DNA of 64,000 bases from Enterobacteriaceae bacterium 4M9. Lineage in GTDB: Bacteria; Pseudomonadota; Gammaproteobacteria; Enterobacterales; Enterobacteriaceae. A program made the translations under genes and the position numbers. Under the pieces are notes generated by a model. The model worked only from the letters and a program-made list of their open reading frames with translations. It was not told where the DNA came from and did not search any database. Shown here in pieces: positions 9,701-21,700 of the stretch (positions are counted from its first letter, which is position 1; the number at the start of each line of letters is the position of its first letter). The stretch covers positions 4,464,001 to 4,528,000 of the forward strand of contig JAADJJ010000001.1 of NCBI GenBank assembly GCA_010092695.1, given 5' to 3'.

Positions 9701-12700
9701 ACCGTGGCCGTACCCAGGACAACTTTGTTGCCGTTGAGCGTGCTGTACACGGTGATGGTGTCGCCCGCCGTACCGGTACCGGTAATCACCGGCATGGTGT
9801 CGTCGGTGCTGCTGCCGCTGGCGATATTGCCCGTTACCACGCCAACGTCGTCTTCAAAGCCCGTGATAGCCAGTTTAGAGGCATCCGGTGCAGTGTAGTC
9901 CGTGGTCAGGTTGTACTCGTTGGACTTACCGCTCACGTTGCCTGCGGCATCCGTCGCGGTCACGGTGAAGTTATGACTGCCTTCAGCCAGCGTTGTCGTT
10001 GGTGTCCAGCTCCAGTTACCGCTCGCGTCTGCTTTCACAGAGCCCACTTTGGTCGTGCCATCGTAGATGGAAACCAGAGAGCCTGCTTCCGCCGTACCGC
10101 TCAGGGTCGGGGTCGGATCGTCAGTCACGCCGCCGCTTGCCACGTTACCCTGCAGCGAACCCACGTCATCGTGCGCGCCGTCAATGGTCGGAACTGACGG
10201 AGCTTTGGTGTCGATGGTGATGGTGAAGACAGCATCTTCACTCACGTTACCCGCACCATCGGTCGCTCTGGCTTTGATGGTATGCGCGCCTTCGGACAGA
10301 TCGGACTCAGACGTGAAGCGCCAGGTGCCATCGGCACCCACGGTGGTGCTGCCCAGCAGAACGTTACCGTCGTAAATCTTAACGATGCTGCCTGCTTTGC
10401 CTTTACCCACGATTTCCGGCTGGACGTCGTCGGTGACACTGCCGGTTGCCAGGTTGCCGGTCACGCTGCCAACGTCATCCACCAGATAGCTGATGGAGAT
10501 ATTGACATCGGCGGTATCAACCTTGATATCAACAGACGGCGTACGTGCACTTTCGTTACCCGCTTCGTCAGTGACGCTGGCAGAGAGGCTGTGGTCGCCA
10601 TCGGCCAGTTCTGTTTCCGGCGTCCAGCTCCACTTACCGTCTTCACCCACGGTGACAGAACCAATCTTATTGTTACCGTCGTAGATGTTAACGGTGCTGC
10701 CCGGCTCAGCGCTGCCGCTGAAAGTCGGTGTCGCATCGTCGGTGGTGTCGCCGTTCTTAATTACGCCGGTTACCGCGCCCACGTCATCGGTCAGGGTCAG
10801 ATCCTTAATGGCATCCGGTGCCTGCGTATCGATGCTGATAGCCCAGTCGCCGCTCTTATCGCTCACCTGGCCTACGCTGTCGACAGCGTCCGCAGTGAAG
10901 GAGTGGCTACCGTCTTTCAGGGCTGTTCCAGGCGTAAAGGTCCAGTTACCGTTGCTGTCAGCCGCCGTGCTGCCAATCAGCACGCCGTTGTCGTAGATAC
11001 GGATGGTCATGCCCGCGCCCGCAGAGCCTTTCAGCGTCGGGGTGCTGTCATCGGTGACCGCGCCTTTCTGCAGCTGGCCAGTAACAGAGCCGTAATCGTC
11101 AACCACGGTGTTGATGCTCGGTGCTGCCGGAACATCGGCCACCACCGTCACGGTATAGCTGGCACTCGGTTTAGTGCTGTTGCCTGCCGGGTCGGTTTCC
11201 ACCGCCGTCAGGGCATGGGTGCCGGAAGACAGGGCGTGGTCTGCATCAATCTGCAGGGTCCACTTACCGTCAGCGCCAACGGTGGTGCTGCCCAGAACAA
11301 TGGTGGTGCCATTGATCGTGGTGGACACGGTAATGGTGTCACCTTCAGTACCGGTACCGGAAATCACCGGCATGGTGTCGTCGGTGCTGCCGCCGTTTTG
11401 CACGTTGCCCGTTACTTCACCCACGTCATCAGCAAAGCCGGTGATGCTCAGTTTAGAAACATCCGGTGCGCTGTAGTCGGTGGTCAGCGTGAACTCGTTG
11501 GACTTGCCGCTCACGTTGCCAGCGCTGTCGGTCGCGGTCACGGTGAAGTTATGCGTACCTTCGCCCAGCGTGGAGGTCGGGGTGAACGCCCACTTACCGT
11601 CTGCGCCTGCTTTCACGGAACCGAGCTTGGTTGCGCCATCATAGATGGTGACAATGCTGCCCGCTTCTGCGCTGCCGCTCAGGGTCGGCGTCGGGTCATC
11701 GGTCACACCGTTGTGTGCCACGTTGCCCTGAATCGAGCCCACGTCGTCATGCGCGCCGTCAATGGTCGGCACAGTCGGTGCGATGGTGTCGATGGTGAAA
11801 CCAAAGTTCACATCGTCACTCACGTTACCGGCCAGATCGGTGGCGTTGGCAGTGAGGGTGTGTTTGCCTTCGCTCAACGCAGTCGTCGGCGTGAAGCTCC
11901 ACTTACCACCTGCATCAACGGTGGTGCTGCCCAGCAGGGTTTCGCCGTCGTAAATCTTGACGATGCTGCCTGCTTTGCCGGTACCGTTAATGGTCGGCAT
12001 GGTGTCGTCGGTCACGCCGTCACGGGCGATGTTGCCAGTAACCGTACCGATATCATCCACTACATTAGTAATGGCGATGGTGACACCGCTGGTATCAACA
12101 GTGATGTTGATGCCCGGCGTGCGGCCAGACTCGTTGCCTGCTTCGTCGGTGACGCTGACGGACAGGTTGTGATCGCCTTCACCCAGAGATTCATTCGGGG
12201 TCCAGCTCCAGTTGCCGTTTTCATCCACGGTGGCGGTGCCGATTTTATCGTTGCCGTCGTAAATGTTTACGGTGCTACCCGGCTCAGCCGTTCCTTCAAA
12301 GGTCGGGGTAGAGTCGTCGGTAGTGTCGCCGTCCTTAAGTTCACCCTGCACTTCACCTTCATTGTCGGTAACCTTCAGGTCGCCAACCGGGTTCGGTGCC
12401 GTGGTGTCAACGGAGATGCTCCATTCACCGCTCTTATTACTTACCTGACCTACGCTGTCCACAGCATCAGCGGTAAAGGCATGTTTACCGTCTTTCAGCG
12501 CCGTGCCCGGCGTGAAGGTCCAGTTACCGTTGCTATCAGCTGTAGTGCTGCCAATCAACGCGCCATTGTCGTAGATGCGGATGGTCATGCCCGCGCCCGC
12601 AGAACCGTTCAGGGTCGGGGTGCTGTCGTCGGTCACGCTGCCTTTCTGCAGGGTGCCGGTGACGGTGCCTGCATCGTCAAGCACGGTGTTTATGCTCGGT

Positions 12701-15700
12701 GCTGCCGGAACATCACCTACCACGTTCACGGTGTAGGACGGGGTCGGGCTGGTGCTGTTGCCTGCCGGGTCGGTTTCCACCGCCGTCAGGGCATGCTGAC
12801 CCGCCGCCAGCGCGTTGCTGTCGGTGATAGCCAGTTTCCAGGTGCCGTCTGCGCCAACCGTAGTCGTGCCCAGCAGGATCTTCGTGCCGTTCAGTGTGGT
12901 GTAGACGGTGATGGTGTCGCCCGCGGTACCAGTACCGGAAATCACCGGCGTGGTGTCGTCGGTGCTGCCGCCGTTCGCCACGTTGCCCTGAACTTCGCCC
13001 ACGTTGTCTTCAAAGCCGGTAATCGCAAGCTTAGAGGCATCCGGTGCGCTGTAGTCGGTGGTCAGCGTGAACTCGTTGGACTTGCCACTTACGTTGCCAG
13101 CGCTGTCGGTCGCGGTCACGGTGAAGTTATGCGTACCTTCGCCCAGTGTGGAGGTCGGGGTGAACGCCCACTTGCCGTCTGCGCCCGCTTTCACAGAGCC
13201 CAGCTTGGTTGCGCCATCATAGATGGTGACAATGCTGCCCGCTTCGGCGCTGCCGTTCAGGGTCGGGGTCGGGTCATCGGTCACACCGTTGTGCGCCACG
13301 CTGCCCTGAATCGAACCCACGTCGTCTTGCGCGCCGTCGATGGTCGGCACGGTCGGTGCAATGGTGTCGATGATGAAACCGAAGCTCACATCGTCACTCA
13401 CGTTACCGGCCAGATCGGTGGCGTTGGCGGTGAGGGTGTGTTTGCCTTCGCCCAGCGCCGTGGATGGCGTGAAGCTCCAGCTGCCGTTCTTATCAACGGT
13501 GGTGCTGCCCAGCAGGGTGCTGCCGTCGTAAATCTTGACGATGCTGCCTGCTTTGCCAGTACCGTTAATGGTCGGCATGGTGTCGTCGGTCACGCCGTCA
13601 CGGGCAATGTTGCCAGTAACCGTACCGATGTCGTCCACCACGTTGGTGATAGCAATGGTCACTTCGCTGGTATCAACGGTGATGTTGACGCCCGGCGTGC
13701 GGCCAGACTCGTTGCCCGCTTCGTCGGTGACGCTGACGGACAGGTTGTGATCGCCTTCACCCAGAGACTCATCCGGCGTCCAGCTCCAGTTACCGTTTTC
13801 GTCCACGGTGGCGGTGCCGATGACCTCGTTGCCGTCGTAGATGTTTACGGTGCTGCCCGGCTCAGCGGTGCCGCTGATAGACGGGGTGGAGTCGTCGGTA
13901 GTGTCGCCGTTCTTGATCTCGCCCTGGATGTCACCGACGTTGTCGATAATTTTCAGGTCATCAACCGGGTTTGGCGCTGCGGTATCAATGGAGAGATTCC
14001 ACTCGCCGCTCTTCTCGCTGCTCTGGCCTACGCTGGTAACCACGTCAGCCGTGAATACGTGCGAGCCATCTTTGAGTGCAGTAGAAGGCGTGAAGGTCCA
14101 GTTGCCGTCTTTATCCGCAGTGGTGCTGCCAATGACTTTGCCGTTGTCGTAAATACGCACGACAGTGCCAGCGCCTGCCGAGCCTTTCAGCGTCGGGGTG
14201 CTGTCATCAGTCACTGCACCTTTTTGCAGCGTGCCGGTAACGGAGCCTGCGTCGTCAACCACGGTGTTGATGCTCGGCGCATCCGGCACACCCGTAACCA
14301 CGGTAACGGTGTAGCCAGGCGTCGGAGACGTGCTGTTGCCCGCCGGATCGCTTTCTACAGCGGTCAGCGTATGCGTGCCTGCCGCCAGCGCATTGCTGTC
14401 GGTGATAGCCAGTTTCCAGCTGCCATCTGCGCCAACCGTGGTGCTGCCCAGCAGGATCTTCGTGCCGTTCAGTGTGGTGTAGACGGTGATGGTGTCGCCC
14501 GCGGTACCGGTACCAGTGATAACCGGCGTGGTATCGTCGGTGCTGCCGCCGTTCGCCACGTTGCCCTGAACTTCGCCCACGTTGTCTTCAAAACCGGTGA
14601 TAGCCAGCTTAGAAGCATCCGGTGCGCTGTAGTCGGTGGTCAGCGTGAACTCGTTGGACTTGCCGCTCACGTTGCCTGCGCTGTCGGTCGCGGTCACGGT
14701 GAAGCTGTGACTGCCTTCTGTCAGGTTCGTCGTCGGCGTAAAGGTCCACTTGCCGTCTGCACCTGCTTTCACAGAGCCCAGTTTGGTTGCGCCATCATAG
14801 ATAGTGACGATGCTGCCCGCTTCTGCGCTACCGCTCAGGGTCGGGGTCGGGTCATCGGTCACACCGTTGTGCGCCACGCTGCCCTGAATCGAACCCACGT
14901 CGTCTTGCGCGCCGTCGATGGTCGGCAGCGTCGGTGCAATGGTGTCGATAGTGAAGCCAAAGCTCACATCGTCACTCACGTTGCCCGCCAGATCGGTGGC
15001 ATTCGCGGTGAGGGTATGTTTGCCTTCGCCCAGCGCGGTAGATGGCGTGAAGCTCCACTTGCCGCTGGCATCAACGGTAGTGCTGCCCAGCAGGGTGCTG
15101 CCATCGTAAATCTTGACGATGCTGCCTTCTTTACCGGTACCGTTAATGGTCGGGGTGGTGTCGTCGGTCACGCCGTCGCGGGCAATATTGCCGGTGACAG
15201 AGCCCACATCATCGACCACGCTGGTAATCGCGATGGTCACATCACTGGTATCAATAGTAATGTTGATGCCCGGCGTGCGTGCACTTTCGTTGCCCGCTTC
15301 GTCGGTGACGCTGGCAGACAGGTTATGCTTGCCATCGCTCAGCGCTTCGTCCGGGGTCCAGCTCCACTCACCATTTTCGCCCACTTCAACCTGGTCAATT
15401 ACGCGCTCACCGTCATAAATATTAACGGTGCTGCCCGGCTCAGCGGTACCGCTGATGGTCGGAGTGGAGTCGTCGGTGGTATCGCCGTTCTTAAGTTCGC
15501 CCTGCACATCACCCACGTTATCGGTGATGATCAGATCGCCAATCGCATCCGGTGCCTGAGTATCAATGGAGATAGCCCATTCACCGCTCTTCTCGCTCAC
15601 CTGACCCACTTTGTTCACTGAATCAGCGGTGAAAGCGTGCGTGCCGTCTTTAAGCGCCGTGGACGGAGTGAAGGTCCAGCTGCCGTCGCTGTCAACGGTA

Positions 15701-18700
15701 GTTGAGCCAATCAGCTTGCCGTTGTCGTAAATGCGAACGGTGCTGCCTGCTTCGCCGTTACCTTTAAGCGTCGGGGTGTTGTCATCGGTCACGCTGCCTT
15801 TCTGCAGCTGGCCGGTCACGGTGCCCGCGTCGTCATAAACGGTGTTGATGCTCGGCGTGGACGGGCCGTCGCCAGAGGTATACACGGTCACCACGTAGGC
15901 AGGCGTCGGGCTGGTGCTGTTGCCGGCCGGATCGCTTTCTACTGCGGTAATCTGGTTTACGCCACCAGACAGTGCATTGCTTTCGGTCAGCGCCAGTTTC
16001 CAGGTGCCGTTTGCCTCAACCAGGGTGGAACCCAGCAGGGTTTTCACGCCATTAACGGTGGTGTAGACGGTGATGGTGTCGCCCGCGGTACCGGTACCGG
16101 TGATAACCGGCGTGGTGTCGTCGGTGCTGCCGCCGTTGAGGATATTGCCCTGAACTTCACCCACGTTGTCTTCAAAACCGGTGATAGCCAGTTTAGAGGT
16201 ATCCGGCAGGGTGTAGTCGGTGGTCAGCGTGAACTCGTTAGACTTGCCGCTCACGTTGCCCGCGCTGTCAGTCGCGGTCACGGTGAAGCTGTGACTGCCT
16301 TCCGTCAGGTTCGTCGTCGGCGTAAAGGTCCACTTGCCGTCTGCACCTGCTTTCACAGAGCCCAGCTTGGTTGCGCCATCATAGATGGTGACGATGCTGC
16401 CCGCTTCTGCGCTGCCGCTCAGGGTCGGGGTCGGGTCATCGGTCACACCGTTGTGCGCCACGCTGCCCTGGATTGAGCCTACGTCATCGTGTGCGTTATC
16501 GATGGTCGGCAGCGTCGGTGCCGTGGTGTCGATAGTGAAACCGAAGCTCACATCGTCGCTCACGTTGCCCGCCAGATCGGTGGCATTGGCGTGCAGGTTA
16601 TGAGCCCCTTCGCTCAGTGCCGTTTCCGGCGTAAAGCTCCACTTACCAGACGCATCAACGGTAGTGCTGCCCAGCAGGGTGCTGCCGTCGTAAACCTTGA
16701 CGAGGCTGCCTGCTTTGCCGGTACCGTTAATGGTCGGCTGCGTGTCATCGGTCACGCCGTCACGGGCGATGTTGCCAGTAACCGTACCGATGTCGTCCAC
16801 CACGTTGGTGATAGCAATGGTCACTTCGCTGGTATCAACGGTGATGTTGACGCCCGGCGTGCGGCCAGACTCGTTGCCCGCTTCGTCGGTGACGCTGACG
16901 GACAGGTTGTGATCGCCTTCACCCAGCGATTCGTCCGGCGTCCAGCTCCAGTTGCCGTTTTCATCCACGGTGGCGGTGCCGATGACCTCGTTGCCGTCGT
17001 AGATGTTTACGGTGCTGCCCGGCTCAGCGGTGCCGCTGATGGACGGGGTGGAGTCGTCGGTGGTGTCGCCGTTCTTGATCTCGCCCTGGATGTCACCGAC
17101 GTTGTCGATAATCTTCAGGTCATCAACCGGGTTTGGCGCTGCGGTATCAACGGAGATAGCCCATTCACCGCTCTTCTCACTCACCTGACCGACTTTGTTC
17201 ACCGCATCAGCGGTAAACGCGTGGCTACCGTCGGCCAGTGCTTTGCCCGGTGTGAAGGTCCAGCTACCATCGCTGGCCACTGTGGTCGAGCCAATCAGCG
17301 TGCCATTATCGTAGATGCGAATAGTGCTGCCCGCTTCGCCGTTGCCTTTGAGCGTCGGGGTGTTGTCGTCGGTCACGCTGCCTTTCTGCAGCGGGCCAGT
17401 CACGGTGCCTGCGTCATCAAATACGGTATTGATGCTCGGCGTAGACGGGCCGTCGCCTGCGGTGTACACGGTCACCACATAAGGCGGGGTTGGGCTGGTG
17501 CTGTTACCGACCTGGTCGGTTTCAACGGCGCTAATCTGGTTCACACCGCCTGCGAGCGCATTGCTCTCAGTCAGCGCCAGTTTCCAGGTGCCGTCGGCCC
17601 CAACTGTGGTGCTGCCCAGCAGGGTTTTCACGCCATTAACGGTAGTGTACAGGGTGATGGTGTCGCCCGCGGTACCGGTACCGGAAATGACCGGCATGGT
17701 GTCGTCGGTGCTGCCACCGCTGATGATATTGCCCTGAACTTCGCCCACGTCGTCAGCAAAGCCGGTAATCGCAAGCTTAGAGGCATCCGGTGCGCTGTAA
17801 TCGGTGCTCAGCACGAACTCAGCAGACTTGTCGCTCACGTTGCCCGCGTCATCCGTCGCGGTCACGGTGAAGCGGTGCTCGCCTTCACTGAGCGGAGTGG
17901 TCGGAGTGAACGTCCACTTGCCGTCTGCGCCAGCCTTAACGCTGCCCAGTACAGCTGCGCCGTCATAGAGCGTGACAATGCTGCCCGCTTCTGCGCTACC
18001 GTGCAGGGTCGGGGTGGAGTCGTCGGTCATGCCGCCGTTTGCCAGCGCATCGCGCACGCTACCCACATCGTCAATGGCGCCGTCGATAGTCGGCATGGTC
18101 GGAGAGGTGATATCAACCTCAAACACGAAAGCACCAGACTGCTGGCTGGTGTTGCCTGCCGGATCGGTGGCGGTCACAGTCAGGCTGTGGTTGCCTTCGC
18201 TCAGTGCAGTCTCAGGTTTGAAGCTCCACTTACCGTCAGCGTCAGAGGTGGTGCTGCCCAGCAGGGTTTCGCCGTCGTAAATCTTGACGATGCTGTTGGC
18301 TTTAGCAATACCGTTTATCTGCGGTTTGGTGTCATCGGTTACGCCGTTCGGGGTGATGTTACCCACCACGTCACCCACGCTGTCGACAAGGTTAGTTATC
18401 TGTGCAGTCGGATCGGTGGTGTCAACGTTGATAACCAGCTCGTCTGAGTGGCCTGATTCGTTGCCAGCCGGGTCGGTGACGGTCACGGTGATGCTGTGTG
18501 AACCATCTTCCAGTGCTTCATCCGGCGTCCAGCTCCACGAACCGTTGTCGTCGACCTGCGCTTCACCAATTTTTTTACCGTCATCATAGATGTTCACGGT
18601 GCTGCCCGGTTCGGCAGTGCCGCCCAGGGTCGGCGTGGTGTCGTCAGTGGTGCTACCGTTTTCGATAGGACCCTGTACGTCGCCTTCGTTATCGATAGCG

Positions 18701-21700
18701 ACCAGGTCTTTCACCGTCTCCGGTGCCTGGGTGTCGATATTAAAGCCAAACTCACCGCTGTGATCGCTGGTCTGGCCAACGCTGTCGGTCGCGGTCACGG
18801 TGATGTTGTGCTCACCGTCAGCCAGCGCCGTACCCGGCGTGAAGCTCCAGTTACCGTCTTTGTCTGCGGTGGTGCTGCCGATAAGCTTACCGTTGTCGTA
18901 GATACGCACGGTATCGCCCGCGCCAGCAGAGCCGGTAACGGTCGGGCTGTTATCGTCAGTCACATCGCCTTTTTGCAGCGGACCGGTTTCAGGGCCAGCG
19001 TTATCCACAATAGCGCCAATGCTCGGCACATCCGGGCCAACCACATACAGCGTAACGGAATAATCACCAGAAGTGATGCTGTTACCTGCCGGGTCGATTT
19101 CTTTGGCAGAGAACACGTTCTCACCGGCCAGCAGCGGGCTTTGCGGCTGAATAGACCAGTTGCCGTTGGCATCCACGGTGGCGCGGCCGATTTCATGCTT
19201 ACCGCTGGCATCGGTGGTGTACAGCACAATGGTGTCGCCTGCGGTGCCGGTACCAGAAAGGGTCGGACGGCTGTCGTCGGTTTTACCGCCGTTTGCGATG
19301 TTACCGGTGATTTCACCCACGGTGTCGTTCACGCCGGTAATCGCCAGTGAACCTGCATCCGGCGGCGTGGTATCTACAACAATGTTGATGCCCGGAGACG
19401 GCTCAGAGGTGTTACCCGCCGGGTCGGTCTCGGTGGTGGAAATGTTGTGCTCACCGTCAGGCAGCGGCGCCTCTGGCTGCCATGTCCAGTTGCCGTTTTC
19501 ATCAACCACGGTGGAGCCGATTTTTTCACCGTTATCCCAGATATCGACAACGTTGCCCGGCTCACCTTTACCGTTGAGTTCTGGCTGTGCATCGTCGGTC
19601 GCTTCGCCATCGGTAATCGGGCCCGTTTTTTCACCGACATTGTCAGTTGCACCCGGCGTCGACGGGGTTACCGGCGGCGTGGTGTCAACGTTAATGGTCA
19701 GGTCCGGAGACGGCTTAGAGGTATTACCCGCTTCGTCGGTTTCGGTGGTGGACAGCTTGTGCTCACCTTCGGTCAGCGGTGTTTCCGGTTCCCATGTCCA
19801 GTTGCCGTTCTCATCAACAACAGTAGAGCCGATTTTTTCGCCGTTATCCCAGATATCAATGGTATTGCCCGGTTCGCCCTTACCAGACAGCTCCGGCTGG
19901 GTGTCATCGGTGTAGCCACCATCGGTAAGAGGACCCGTTTTATTGCCTACATCATCAATAGCCGTCGGCGGAGTCGTAGAGCCTTCCGGCGCCGTCGTGT
20001 CCACAACGATGGTGATATCAGGCGACGGCTTAGAGGTGTTGCCCGCCGGATCGGTTTCGGTGGTGGACAGCTTGTGCTCGCCTTCGGTCAGCGGTGTTTC
20101 CGGTTCCCACTTCCAGTTGCCGTCTTTATCAACCGTGGTGGAGCCAATTTTCTCGCCATTATCCCAGATATCAATGGTGTTGCCCGGATCGCCTTTACCG
20201 GAAAGCTCCGGTTTAGTGTCATCAGTGGCTTCGCCATTTTTCAGCGGACCGGTTTTATCACCCACGTCATCCGTGGTGATCGGCGGAGTAGTCGAGCCAG
20301 TCGGCGGCGTGGTATCAACAACAATATCAATACCCGGCGACGGCTCAGAGGTGTTACCCGCTTTATCGGTCTCTGTGGTGGAGAGGTTATGTTCACCATC
20401 AGGCAGCGGCTTTTCCGGCTCCCATTTCCAGTTACCGTCTTTATCAACGGTGGTGGAGCCAATTTTCTCGCCATTATCCCAGATATCAATGGTGTTGCCC
20501 GGCTCGCCTTTACCGGACAGTTCCGGTTTCGCATCATCGGTCGCTTCGCCACTGGTCAACGGACCGGTTTTGTTACCCACGTCATCGGTGGTGGTCGGCG
20601 GGGTGGTAGAGCCGGTCGGCGGTGTGGTATCCACAACAATGTTGATATCCGGGGACGGTTTCGAGGTATTACCTGCGCCATCGGTCTCGGTGGTGGACAG
20701 CTTGTGGTCGCCTTCAGTCAGCGGCTCTTCCGGCTGCCATTTCCAGTTACCGTCTTTATCAACCGTGGTGGAACCAATTATCTTGCCATTGTCCCAAATG
20801 TCGATGGTATTGCCCGGCTCACCTTTGCCGGATAGCTCCGGACGGGTGTCATCGGTATAGTCACCGTCAGTCAGCGGGCCTTTTTTATCGCCCACGTTAT
20901 CGGTAGTGGTCGGCGGCGTGGTGGAGCCTTCCGGCGCCGTCGTGTCGACAATGATTTCAAAACCTTTAGACGGATCGCTGACGTTGCCCGCTTTATCCGT
21001 CTCAGTAGTGGTCAACTCATGCTTGCCTTCGCCCAGAGGCTTATCCGGCGTCCACAGCCAGTTACCATTGCCATCGACCTTGGTTTCGCCAATTTTGGTG
21101 CCGTTGTCGTAAATGGTGATGGTGCTGCCCGGCTCACCTTTGCCGCTCAGCTGTGGGCGTATTTCATCGGTCGTATCGCCAGAATTTAGCGGGCCGGTTT
21201 TGCTGCCGGTATTATCCAGCGCACCACCGATACCCTGGCTGGTCGGTGGAGTGGTGTCCTGCGGTTCACGCGAGTCATTCTTGTCACGGTTGTGGTGTGC
21301 AATGGCAATACCGCCACCCACCGCGCCAGCCAGAGCAAACAGCCCCAGGAAAATTGGCCACAGGTTGTCGTCGCTTTCCTGTGCGGCAAAGAACGCTTCG
21401 CCTGCGCCCATCGGCTGGCCGCCAAGCGCGACAGGTGACATCTGGCCGTCGGCCATCAGGTAGCCCGTCTCGTAGCCTTCACCGGACAAAGGGATATACT
21501 GATAAATCTGGCCGTCTTCAGCCATGCCCAGCAGTACAGGCGCGCGTTCGCCGCCTTCTACTTCAGCAAAATAATCGGTAAGAACCAGGCAAGGTTGATC
21601 GTCACCCTCATTAAAAATCTGTAGGTCTTTGCCTACACGTTTTAATGTAATATTTTCTGGTGCAAAATTATCTGCCGCATTCTTTAATAAATATAAAGCA

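Noticed and set aside
10282..15621. A 1,779-codon open frame on the plus strand, antisense to the adhesin, and others at 16489-18447 and 19447-20835
   Set aside because: They follow the repeat period of the adhesin gene: the codon bias and absence of certain codons in the repeated domains remove stops in one antisense frame. No family signatures or ribosome sites fit.
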